Shown: one piece after another, positions 1 to 12,078 of the stretch | Layout of the letters: the number at the start of each line of letters is the position of its first letter | Numbering within the stretch: position 1 is the stretch's first letter | Source of the DNA: Hydnum rufescens UP504 | Taxonomy: Eukaryota; Basidiomycota; Agaricomycetes; Cantharellales; Hydnaceae | Assembly: GCA_014904985.1 (NCBI GenBank) | Contig: MU128942.1 | Coordinates: 124,001 to 188,000, forward strand | DNA: 64,000 nt | Reading direction: 5' to 3' | The notes under the pieces: generated by a model | What the model saw: the letters and a program-made list of their open reading frames with translations, nothing else | The model's database searches: none | What the model was told of the DNA's origin: nothing | Made by a program: the position numbers and the translations under genes

Positions 1-2400
1 GGACTTTCACATTGCAAAGTCACATCGGCAGTGTTGCAAACCACTACTGTGCCTGATGTTATTTATACACAGGCTTGAGCACCAGCATGGTCAACCATCC
101 TTGTGAGAAACAATGTCATTGAGTTGGTTATTCGTATTATGTAATGAGCCGCCGTTGATTTGCCGATTTGCACTCCTGTTTTTTGGTTCGTCTTTGGCCC
201 CGAGCGTCGCGTGGGAGCAGTGGCTATGCGATTCTTTGTTGCCGTTCTAGTTTTTGTTGCTGCTGCTGCTGTCATCGGCCCGGCGGACGGCGGATGCGAT
301 GTGTTTTGCTGTGATTGTGATACAGGATATAGAATTACACAGGGCGGTGTTCAAGCAGCAGTGGCAGCAGCGGAGAATTTGACAAGGTTTCAGAATGAAG
401 ATTATTTTTATTGACGGGGTAGCGTGGGGGGCCTGGGACTTGATGAATTAGATTTGGTTAAGAGTCTATCGTTAGCAAGCAGAGACGAAAGGGGAAATAA
501 TGCTGGGATGCAAAATTGTAAAAGGCGAGTGAGTCAGGCTATGTATGTGGACGTGTGAGATAAGGGCGACCGGGCTATGGGGCGCTTTCTATCTAGATGA
601 ATTTGATTGAGTATTTCTGGGTCCCCCCATTTCCCCGCCCAAGGGACCGATTACTGTTGCTGTAACGTGGCAAAGGGAGGGTGATTCAGTGTAAATTATT
701 CTTTTTTATTCGAATGTGGGAAAGCTGACCCCTTGTCATTTATGGTAACTCCGCGGTATTGAGCCCTATTGGGGTGAGATGACTGCGCGGGCTGTGTTAC
801 GGTCGCCTGACTGGAACATTTGAGCTGTGCTCAACGGCCGGGGGCGCGACAAGCAGCCGCCCTATGAATCGGCCCCCCACCAGCCTGCATTGTGTGTGTG
901 TTTTTTTTTTATTCAGGAAGAAACAAGGAGTGCCATAGACCCGTGGGACATCGGTGTGTTCTCTGGACGGCGGAGGGAGTTTGATTTTATTGGACCCTTT
1001 ATCAATCCAACTCTGGGCAGTGACTTTGTCATTATGAGCGAGTATGGTGGGCGGTGGGTTGTTTAAATTATCCCAGCCGTGTTGTTTTTCCGTGGAATAT
1101 GGATACTATAAGTGTGGCCAAGGAAGCCGAGTCGCACCAAGGACGCTAGTTGTGTAAATGCTAGAAGTGCTTTGACGGATCCAATGCTTCACACCCATTC
1201 TCTTGAGCAATAACAGTCAGAAAGGATGAAATGACCATCGTGGGAGCCCGGCGTAGATCTTCAGCAGCGTGAAACGGCAGGGAATATGCCCTCTGGGAGA
1301 GGAGTTATGCTTCCAGGGTGTCGCTTCATGGAGCTACCGTGGGATCTCTCCACTGAGCGTGGCAAATTAAAGCATGCGTACAGTAGTAGAAACACCTTGG
1401 TTTATTTTGTTTTCTTTTGCAAGCATTGATTGAATTGGTTACCCGTAAAAGCCTTGCAAATGATCTTTTTGCACCTGTGGATCCAGTGTGAAATAATCTG
1501 ATGGTAGTTGGAACTCGACGTGGTGTTTTGTTCGGGTCCCACGCCCCCCTCCGTCCAGCGGTGAACGGGCATAGGAGCCTTACAGTAGTCATGGCTACAT
1601 AAATTAACTGATTACAATTAGAGCATAACAAGGGGTGCATCGCCTGTGCGCCTAATCCAGAATCTAGTGCAAACATATTCAAAAACAGCGATGATCACCA
1701 ATCACTCTAAATATTAAAGAAACCTGTGTCGCACATATGGCAATTACTTTACATATCCTACTCATACTACAGAATTTTGAATATAATAGCAAGCACCGTG
1801 GAATACGGAAGTCCACATGTTGCATGATTATTCCTGCCGTCCAATCATGTGCCATGTAAGTACAGCCATACTATAATTCCATCTCTCTAAATGGTCCCGA
1901 TGGCCCAATACATGTTGCTGGATGAGACCCAAAAGAAATGCAGTACAGAAATGAAGAGGTAAGAGCCTCAACCGTGTACGGAGGACATGGGGTGGGAGAT
2001 AACAAACAGAGATATCATCAGATACTGTAAGAAACACGAGTAAACACAGGTAAAGAGCAAGAGGGCAAGCAATAACGCCGTCGCTGGCAAAAAAAATGGC
2101 TCGGAGATGAGGATGCAAGTATCTGTCTGTGCGCATCGATGGGGTGCGGATGGTATGACATTGGTGCTACAGGTATAAGTTGCGATGGAGACCGAAGAGA
2201 TAAATAAAGTAGTGAAGCGGATCGAATCGTGATACACCAAGATCGATCGAGAGCATTTGCATGGCATGAATTTTTCTTTTTGATTCGGTTGAGAACCCGG
2301 GGTAGGGATAGCGAGGGATACCACGAAAAGCGTACGATCATAAAGCCCGGAAGAATAGATGGTTCACGTATGATGGCAGATGCATGAAAAATCTTCCCCA
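1..2400. other. Gene-poor left flank
   Basis: I see no coding region that I can support. Open frames here are short, lack recognisable domains and do not join through plausible splice sites. A hydrophobic stretch read on the plus strand near 226-290 is followed by low-complexity codons and has no convincing continuation. The right part would serve as 3' flank of the HSF-type gene. Confidence 0.5.
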
Positions 2401-4554
2401 CTATACTGTGTGAGACACAGATGAGGACGACGGCGGTCGAGATTGGTGTAAGACTGTCCGAGAGGTGTCAATTTCCACATGGACGCGAATGTACTGATAC
2501 TCACAATGCGCAAGCCCCTCCGCGCCAGACTCCTCCGGAACACCCATCATCCTGGCTACAACGCCGCCCACATTCATTCTGGACATTGCACCGAGAGCAC
2601 TTCCGTCCAATTCACCGATACCGGACGAATGAGAACTACTGTTTGAGGGTACGCTGTATGCATAATCGCTCACACCGGAGACGGAATATGCGAACGTAGC
2701 GGTAGGGGAAAGGGCCACCGGGGATTGAGAAGAGGAATGATCGCTTGGGCTCTGACTATGGCTATACGCTTGTTGGGGGTGGCGACTGTTGTCGGTGAGA
2801 AGGGAGTGAGCATTGGTTCGTCCCGAGCGTGGCACCGAGCGTTGATCATAGGAAGAGGTTTCAAAAGATCCATCAGGGGCAGAAACTGGTCGTTCAGATC
2901 GCCGAGAGGGAGAAGGATAGGGCTGAACACCGTGTGGAGCATCGTTTCTTCCTTTGGGGCGACGGAGGATGCCTGACCCATCGTTCGAGCTCGACGGACG
3001 GTAATCTTGGATTGGGCCATACGAGCTCGAGGCCATAGAGGAAACCGAATATCCAGTCGTAGGCCGACTCACGCTTCCATCTGGAGATGAGGGCATACCA
3101 GAGCCTATCCGCGGCAGTCCACCGTTAGAAGGAACACTGTTGAAGGGTGAGGGATATGAACCTTGTGGCTGGTGTTGGCCAGGGGAGGTCGATTAAACGA
3201 CGAGATATTGCTCGGATTGAGTAGAGCAGAGAGAGAGGAGGTTCCATTGGATGGGCTGGGATTGAGAGGGGGGGGTTGCGTGTGCGACTCATATGAAGAC
3301 CATGCTGGGGTACTGAAGCCAGAACTACCGAAACCACCGGTCAGGCCGATGGGGCTCGTGGCCGCAGATGGCGGGTCAGAAGATGAAAAGGAGAAACCAC
3401 TGAAAATGGAGGTGGAATCGCCCCGAACGGACGGCTGGGATGGCTGGTACACAGAAGGAGTATACTGGGAGTCATCGGTAGGGGTAAGGGGGGGTTTGGA
3501 CGAATTGTGAGAGTAGCCTAGAGCCGGGAATGCGGAGTAGCTCGCGTGTGGCAGGAATGATGTTGGAATGGTGAGTGGGGGAAGGGCATTTCGGCCGTAG
3601 GAGTGGTTCCATTTCGAGTTTTGGGGCTGAGGATAGGGGAGGGATGGGGTGGTGACGGGTTGCAGCGCATATGGGGATGCTGCGACTGGCGGGTGTTCTG
3701 GCTGTTGCAACGGTTGAGATTGTTGCTGTTGGTGGTGTTGAGGTTGGCTGTATTGGACGGTGGGGCGTTGAGGATCGGAAGGTATAGATGAGGCAGAGAG
3801 ACCTCGAGGACGGGACACAATGGGACGTTGCGGCTGACTCGATGGTGTTTTATTGAGAGTTGGTTTGTTGGAGATGGCAATGCCTTCATCGGGTCGTTTC
3901 CTGGCCTTGGGGGTGCGAGGGGGGACGCGCCTCTTGAAGTTTGCGATGACTTCGGGGGGCGAATGACGAGAGAGAGTTGGATGTGCTGGCGCGTGAAATG
4001 GTGAAATTGTTTAGCCTAGAATTTGAATAAACCGAACAGAAGACATACACCATGTAGATGCATCAGGGTCGTCTATTGCTGGGTCGACGTTGCGGAGGTT
4101 GACCTTGCGCATGAATCCGTATATCTAGAAAGACGGTCAGAACACGTCGAGACAGGAGAAGGAGTAGGTGAACATTTAGCTGGCGCGAGAACGAAGCAAA
4201 GCGAGACTGGCGATATATACTTGGAAGGACATGGAGAGCGAGCTGCTCTGGACGTTCGACGATGATTTGTTCTCCCTTGGGATCCCATCGTATCATATGG
4301 TGGTATTCTGGCCGCTCTAAGAGGCTATTTGAAAGGTGAGCTCAAGTCTCGAGAAGAAAAGACGCCACTGACGCGTAGAGTTTTGTGAGAAATGTGGCCT
4401 GCTGCTTTCCGTCGTGCTTGTCGAGTGACTTTTGGTTACTATCTGAGCTGTCATCTAGGTAATTGTCCACGGGGTGGTTGTCATAGAGGAGGTTGTAGCC
4501 GTGATGACCATCCTGGGCGAGGCCGGGGACAAAGGGGGAAAATACCTGGGTCAT
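2401..4554 (-). CDS. HSF-type DNA-binding transcription factor
   Basis: A nuclear transcription factor with a winged-helix HSF DNA-binding domain. The start at 4554 gives about 50 residues, then the domain is assembled from four exons: FLTKLYA, then LLERPEYHH..RW, then RQSRFASFSRQLN, then IYGFMRKVNLRNVDP, and finally HPTLSRHSPPEVIANFKRR. Introns are 4372-4325, 4173-4125, 4048-3986 and, near the 3' end, 2504-2454, all GT-AG and phase-consistent. The rest is Gln-, Pro- and Ser-rich, typical of a disordered activation region. I see no HR-A/B coiled coil after the domain, so this may be a SFL1/MGA1-like paralogue rather than classical HSF1. The frame shifts by one base at the G run 3182-3185; one extra base there gives a continuous Pro/Ser-rich reading (see findings). 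Confident about the domain, less so about the C-terminal model. Confidence 0.88.
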
Positions 4555-7500
4555 AGCAGAGGGGGAAAGTGGGAGAGGAGGAGGATAACAAGGGATATAA
4601 GAGGGATTGAGGAAATAGCCTCGTCGGCGGAGGTGTCGGTGCTTGCATTCAATTTGGTTATGTCCACGGGCCCGGATTTAGTGTCACCGCTCCCTCCCCT
4701 ATGTCCTTCCCCTCCCCGGCACTCGCCGCGACCGACAGCCGCAGTCGAGACGTCCCTTAGCGCCGGTCGCCAGCGTCGACGATGGCAGCCGCGGACCAGC
4801 TTTCAAGAATTACGGCATACATTCAACACCACTCGGCTGCGTCGTGTTACGACATTCCCTTTTTGAGGATTCCGTTCCTAATAGTCCCTGTGTCGAGCTA
4901 TGCCCTTCTCAATCTCGCCCTGTGCGCCCACAGCTCATCGCCGTGCCCTCGCCGTTCCCTTTCAATTTTTCTGGTTCTCCCTTCCATCTCGCCTGTCTCA
5001 GATATAATATCCGTCTGCCTTCGGGCGATTGGGTCAGACCTCGTTAGTCGCTGACCGTGTTTTCGCAACCTGCCGGATCGCTGCCTGGATGTATTGATTG
5101 CCTAATGCTGCCATCCTCCCACTCTTCGATGCAACCGTTCTCTATCCCAGGGGCGTCTTGGTTATTGATGGGAACCTCGTTAATCGGCTAGAGCTTCATT
5201 TCATGGCGCCCAGTTACTATTACACTGACACTGCCATGGTTCCAAACCTGGGGATGATCACAGTGGAGCAGTGCCTGATGATTGGATAGCCCAGTGGAAA
5301 GAGAAATGTGGCTCAAGTGTCTGTGTAGACGATCCTAACCCCAGCGCCCCCATCGATGAGAAATCAAGACCGTGGCTCCTCCGGCCAGGGACCCAAACCC
5401 TTCACTCAGCCCTATGAAAATGAGGGTAAGCATGATCCTGCTGATGGGCGCAGAATCACTTATGGTATAGATATAGCACAGCCAGTGGCCTGGCATCTAT
5501 CCGTGCCAATGTAGATCCTCGCTAGTCGTCACCCTCCCTTTCCCCTAATCGTCTCTGTAACCGAGAGGTGTGAAGACATTCTCCAATGCGAGGAAGAACA
5601 GGTGAAAGCAAGCGAGACAGAATTGAACACCGACGCAGGGCTTGACGTGGGCGTGGGCAATTTCGAGTCATGGTTACATTGTTGAACCCCGTCAACGGTC
5701 CGAAATCAGGACCCCCATTTTTCCCTCTGTTTTTTCGAGCGACAACGTTACGTATACACGAGGCGAGGCCAGGCAAGGAATGTGACAAGCCGTGGGCAAA
5801 TTCGAGTCAAGTGCCTATTACAATGAGTCCTCCGGGCCGAACAAACTTAAATGAGATGTTGTTGTCTTGCAAAGCCTGAAACCATTAACCTGATGCAGCA
5901 GGCCATACAAAAGGGGCGAAATGTACGAGGAGGACCCACCGATCATAACGTTTTTGACTGAGATTCACTTCTTGTCATGACGGAATGAGGAATCCCGCGC
6001 CGAAGAAAAGATCGGAGCCGCTGGCTCCGTTAAGCGCTGCCCGGTGAACAACGTGGCCGGCAGGAGATTGCCGGAGTGACCCGTCACAGCACCAACCCGT
6101 TCACAGCCGGTACTGCTACCGTGCAATGTGGGCGTGAAGATGCTTATGCCCACTACCGATGATTACCCATGTTTTTCTCACGCCCGGATCCCCCTTGTGC
6201 ATGTCTCGTTTCCTTTTCTTTGCCCCAAATCGAGCAATTACAGCGAAATCGGTTCCGTACTCAGATATCCACTCCGGCCCAAGAACTTCTGTGGCCGACT
6301 GCAGAGATTTGCTTCCGAAACGTGGGAACTAAGCCGAGATGGTCAGCGGCGACGACGACGAGGGACAAGGACAGGCACCGATCACTAACCGAATGTGTAG
6401 CTCCTCCTATTTATTTATTTCTCTCCCCCTTCAATACTCCCGAGAGCCTCAGGGACCCCCAAACCGCAAGGGCTGCGATGGCCTAATGCAACCTACTGAC
6501 AAAATAAAGTGTTCAGTTCTTCCTAGCAGCCGGTCAGAGTCTGTCCTCCACCGGCTCTCACAGGTGCCTCTCATTACATGGACCGGGCGGGACACCCGCT
6601 CGGAGCACAAGCATCGACCGGGACACCGATTAATTCTTTGCTTTTCTTGCCGTGTAGCTTTCGCCCGTGGTTGCATTTGTATGCATCCATATGAACTTTC
6701 TCCACATCTGCAGCTCACACGGGTCCATGTTTCCATCTCCGCTCGGTGATGTCGGCACAGCTACATTTGTGTCTAGGAACAACCCGCAACCCGATGTATC
6801 CCTATTATTACCATTCACCACACAGCTCAGAGTGGGCTGTGACCCCATTTTCGCTCTTCCCTCACTCACCTGCACGCACTCATGCATTCATTCTTATCTT
6901 CCTATACAATGGCCCTCCTCCCACCCTGCCAACGATAATCCGGGAGGTCGTACCGACCATCCGAATCCGTGAATCAATCCACTCCAATAGTCCACTCCTT
7001 GGAATAGGCAGGGCCCCAATGCGGTGGACCCAGCATGAAGCACAGCATAGGATCAATCCATACGCGACCGTAAAGCTCATCGCTGACAAAGCCGAGCTAT
7101 GCAGCCTTCATATGTGCAATTTCCATACATGTCCGGACTCCTCTGTGCCTACATATTGCTCCTTCCGTGGTTGTAAGTTACAAAGATTCACCTTTCATAT
7201 GTACGGCATACTTACCCCCCTCTCGTTATAAGAATTGATTAGAACATTTGAGGCCCGGCTGTCGGACACGCCGATGAACGTCCGCCCGAGCGCGCTGGAT
7301 CAAATTTGTCCTCGTACCAATAGAGCAAATCATAAACCACCCTGGCTTGCGTACGCGATCTCCGCTACGGCGAAATACTCGCAAGCAGTCCAAGATATGC
7401 TATTCCAAAGCTTGTTGTGAGCCGCCCGCCCGTTCGCCATGGTTCTCAACTTGCGCAAGCATATATGTGTGCCGGACCTGAGCCTCTGAATTCATTATAT

Positions 7501-9618
7501 CATCCTTTTGTTTATAACCTGCTTACTATGCCTTACTATCCCAACACAATTTCATTTGTTCCCCACCCCCCCATTTTTTTTTGGTTCCCCCCCTCGCGAC
7601 GGCTACAATACTCCCACGCTCTCTCCATGCAGAGAGCAGTTTTAAATTTTTAGTTACGCTGGCGGTCTCCTTTCGAATATCCTCAGGCTCATTCCGTTGG
7701 AAATTTCATTATATTCCTCCCCCCCTCAATTCCTCCCCCTTCATGGCGGTCGGATACAGCCCGCGGTCCTGAGAACATTGAAGCGGACCTGGTTTCTCAA
7801 CCTCCCGTCTGGGGGTGGGGAGTGGGGGGATATAGGGGGCGTCACAGCGGCGGAGCTATGCTTAATTGTCCTGCCCCTATCACACCATCACAACAGAGCC
7901 CTAATAGGGGGGGATTATTTTTACACACGCGTACAACTCCCTCCATGGTAAACAATTGGCAGTGTGTGGAATCATTCTGTACTACTTAATGACATTTATG
8001 AGGGGAGTTTCTGCAGAGAAAAGGCGCAAGTCATTTCGTGGCAACATACGTATGGGGTACATACAATTACCATAGAGAAAAGAATGTTAGTTCACTGATA
8101 AACAGAGAGGACTTTAGGGGGGCCCTGTAGCTAAAAGTTAGTAGATTTAAACTGTACGAAAAAAATTGTGACATGTGGCCTTGTTCTCGCATGAGTGGCA
8201 TGAATTAAACGCGCAAGAGGAAATCCGACGCGCGCGTGGCGGATAAACCAAAACCGATATATATATATACAAAAAGAAAAAATCATGAGTTCCTCCGCAG
8301 CTGGCACAAGGTTTTAGACCTTTTTGTGGCTGGGATCAAGCCCCTATTGGAACCGTGCGTCTGCGATCAGTGTGCCTACCTACGTGTGTGCAACAATACC
8401 GTCCGACAAATTGACAAAACCACGGCACGGGCAGTGGTGTTCGGCACCCGCGCAATTTAAAAATCCACCTTTTTTCCCTTTCCTTCTCCATCTCCCCCCA
8501 ACCCCCCTTTTTTTATTGTGTTTTTCCTTTCATGGTCCCCTCCCTTTCTGGATCCACCCCTGGGCCACACACACGCGTGTGCCGTCAAGGGAAGCGTAAT
8601 CACTTGTAACCAACAGAGCAACGAGTGTTCCGAACCCGCCGAGAGGCCTCTCTATAGTCGTATATACGTACGTCGATTTAAATACCAATAAATTACTGTA
8701 AACTTACTCAACTTGGCCTGTATTTTCCACGTCTTATCGTGTCATTCCCAATACAAGCCTGACTGATCAGATCGCGCGATTTCATGTAAAATTGTAAATT
8801 AATTGCTTCTGTGGGAGCCGATATCAATTTTAAAATAATCCGCCGGTTTCTAAGGAGCTCGTCGACAATTGCCACGCTCCCCCTCTTGGCTCTTGGACAA
8901 GTGTACATTCTTTTTTTTTTTTAAAAAGAACAACATGTAGGGCCATCGATCATACCCTGCACCCTTTCCCTGTGATATAACGAGTTGGGAGAGGGGGCAA
9001 GTCAAAGGCCCTGTGCACGCCGCCCCGCATAATCATTCAGTACCAATGACTAAGGCTAAAAAAGATCAAAGGGACACCCAAGAAAAAGCCCATGTGCTTC
9101 TCAACTAGATATATTGTTTGCCTCATTCAGGCATGTACATCCTTAAGAATTGGTCGTCTTTTACTCTTAGTGCTGTGGACACCCAAGTGGATCCTCGGCA
9201 GCGTGATCATAAAAGGCTGCCGATATGGAATTCATTCGGCTGATTCTGCATTAGGGAGTGTGAGGATTGCGCAGGCGAAGTGAAATGGAGGATCGATGGC
9301 GATGATGAGCGGTGCGTGGGATATTGACAGCGAAGACTATCCGAAGAGCGAAACGAGAGTGGGAAGAGTGGGCGAGGCGGGAGTGCAATTGCAAAAGGGA
9401 GAGCATTGTACTGTAAGTGCAAATACATGGTAAAAGCGAGGGGCCGATACCGAATCGATGAGTCCATGTCCAGAATGTTTGTAACGGACGAATAAGAGGT
9501 GGCTTCCTAAGGTAAGGAGTGGACTTGGGACATTCCCGAAGCTAGATCACATTCGGCCACAAAGAAAGAGGGCCGTGAAAATCAAGAGAACAAAAAAAGG
9601 TAGGGTCCATCAATCGAG
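4555..9618. other. Five-kilobase stretch without a supported gene
   Basis: This lies upstream of the HSF-type gene and downstream of the TVP38 gene. Many short open frames exist on both strands, but none shows a domain, a signal peptide or a consistent exon chain. The plus strand has marked polypyrimidine runs (about 7545-7765 and 8461-8580) and a short AT repeat near 8259-8270. It could be a long regulatory region or carry untranslated transcripts; the sequence does not decide. Confidence 0.45.
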
Positions 9619-11269
9619 TCACACGACTCTCGTCCGTGTCGGGGTGAACGGGCTGACAGCACGGAAAGGTTGATATTGATCAGGAGGCGATCCCGGTTTC
9701 ATATCTAACCCCGCGGTGCTCAAGCGATTGAATTCGATGGCGGGAGGAATGGAGAACTTGCTAAGTGAAGCCCCTTCGCTGCGGCGTTGCGGGGGAAACG
9801 AGACATAAAATGGATTTGACGACGCGGGATGAGGCACTCCAAGCATTGCCGGGCTGTCAGTAGAATTGCTTGTGTTCGCCACGGGCGAAGGAAGCAATCC
9901 ATCGTCAGCTTCGTCGACTGCACGCCGTGCCACAAAAGACAGATACACGAAAAGCACCGCGCAGAGCAAAATGCCAAGTACCGTCCAGCCTTCCTTCCAG
10001 TCCCACTCATCCTTCTCCGCGTCTTCGGGTTGGGCAGTGTGAAAATCTTTGAACGACCGAATTTCGCTACCCACCATCGTGTGCACGATGACCTTGCACA
10101 GGCTCGCGGCAGTAGTGAGGAGGTATCGAGACATGGGCATACTTGACGAGCTACCCAAAACCGCGTTCAAGACATTGTAAGGATATGGTGCCACGCGGAT
10201 CAAGAAAAATATGGATGGCCGTCTTTCTATGGCGCGTACGACTCGCTTTAACGACGGGGGAAGTAAAGAACTCGAGACAGCGGTGGGAACAAAGTGTCGG
10301 AAGATGACAAAGACCACAAAAGCACCAAAGAGAGAGGATGAGTAGGAAATGTAGAACCCTATGGTAGGTCCGAATGTGTATCCTGAGAGGACGAGCAGTG
10401 TGGAGTACAGAGGTAAGGGGCTGATTATGTTCGGTTAGAGCGTCTAGGAAAAACTGGGGCCTGAGAGAAGGATCCTTGGGACTTACGAAAGGTGGTCAAA
10501 AATACAAGAAAGAAGAGGATCCCTTGACCATAGAGACCCTGCTCCCTTAAATATAAGGAGAGATCATCCAGGCCTTTATATTGCATTCCTGATCAATAGA
10601 CACATCGATGAAGTGAACTATTAATAAAATACCTTGGAAGACTTGCGTTCTCCAGAATGCTATGGCCAGCAAGAACCCGATACTTGTCGCGCCCCAGGCC
10701 ATCATTGGGAGCCATGGTTTCCAGCATGACGGAGGACGCGTCCGTTGCGCGTAATGTCGCTGATGGGCAATGAGAGGCTGCGAAGTGGCACCTGGGTAGA
10801 ATCTACCGCGGGTCGTACGACTGGAATGTGACCGAATACCGGAAGAAACTCGGAGAGGGTCCACCACGAGATCTGGTGCAGGGGCTTGTGGTGCAGGGTT
10901 GAGTTTTACATCCAATGGCCACTCAGACGTAGAGGACGATAAGGTGTCCACCTTGGCGCTGGCCTTCTCGTCTAGGGTGGAATGTACTGCATCTCTAGCT
11001 GATGAAGTACAAGGAGCCTCGACATCACAGGCATTGTGCCATTCATTTGTAGACCAAGGGGGTGGCGCGTGGCTTACGAGAGGAACAGGATGCAATATAC
11101 GTGGGCGTGACGGACCCGCCGCAGAGGAAGAGGAAGAGAAGAGTTGATGAGGAGAAGAAGTCCGCGAGTCGCCGACAGGACTGGATGGTGTGGAGATGGG
11201 TAAAGCCGGAGAGGCGGGCGTTATTCTTGCAGGTGTGGACGAGATGTATTGTTGCGGGTGTAAGGCCAT
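9619..11269 (-). CDS. TVP38: Golgi membrane protein TVP38 (VTT/SNARE-associated domain)
   Basis: A polytopic membrane protein of the TVP38/TMEM64 (VTT, DedA-like) family, found in Golgi vesicles of yeast. Exons are 11269-10633, 10588-10487 and 10420-9619. A long Ser/Pro-rich cytosolic N-terminus of about 170 residues precedes the membrane core. The family hallmark FLIRVAPYPYN is followed by a short hydrophilic loop and KVIVHTMVGS; a further membrane span (GWTVLGILLCAVLFVYLSF) sits before a polar tail. The ATG at 11269 is the first in frame. Joining exon 2 (ending TTF) to exon 3 needs one more C in the CCCC run at the acceptor (10417-10420) to give the family's FPPLPLYSTLL reading; without it the frame is lost. 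The C-terminal half is secure. Confidence 0.9.
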
Positions 11270-12078
11270 CACTGATAATGATTGGTGCTGCTGTATGTCC
11301 AGCAAGCAAACCAGAAGTTTTAGGTGAGAGAGTGCTGCTTAAGACAGTGGCAACGTGGCTGGGTGCTGCTACGAAAGAGACGCCCAGTCAGGCGCTGCTT
11401 GATATTTGATGCAGATGGCGCCTATTTCTTACAGGACCTACGGGAATGACAGCGAACGGCGAACACAACGCCACGAAGGAACGAGGGAACAATCGCCCAG
11501 TGGGGAGATCGGACCGATTGGCAGATGCGGGGGTGTCACAATGCTGCGGGCAATGCAAATTAATGAGGAACTACCTCCGGCAACTACCGGCTGTTATCTC
11601 GTGGTGTGGTCCCCAAATATTGGCAAACAACTTCGCCTCTGCCTCGCAGCCTGGAATTCCATGCACAAGCTCAGCGAGGACGCACGGCGCTAAGCTTTCA
11701 ATAGTGCTTCAAGGCTTTTGCACTTCTCTCATCAAATGCTTGCTCTATCAAGGCACTATTTTTATCACCGTCCCTTGAGGGATATACTCTCAATAGAAAT
11801 GGGGTGATGTGTGTCCTTGGACTCAGGGACGGCGAGTCGAGGAAAAGGTGACTGAATATCAATGGACCGATGGCGCATGGGCTATGATTGCTGCGAAATT
11901 GACGGGTCATAAGGAAGGAGTTCTCGCCGTGAGAGCCATAGCCAATCATAGTTCACTTTGGATGGATACAAGCCTTGACATGCCCGGCACACGAATGGCG
12001 TTCGTAGTCTAGTCCCTTCAACATTATCTAATAGTGTTCTCTCGATTACAGAAGAGCCACAGTGTACAAACGCACTCA

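Noticed and set aside
10417..10420. Calling TVP38 a pseudogene because of the frame loss at its third exon
   Set aside because: A single C restores the family reading exactly, and the same kind of C-run shortfall occurs in several unrelated conserved genes here.
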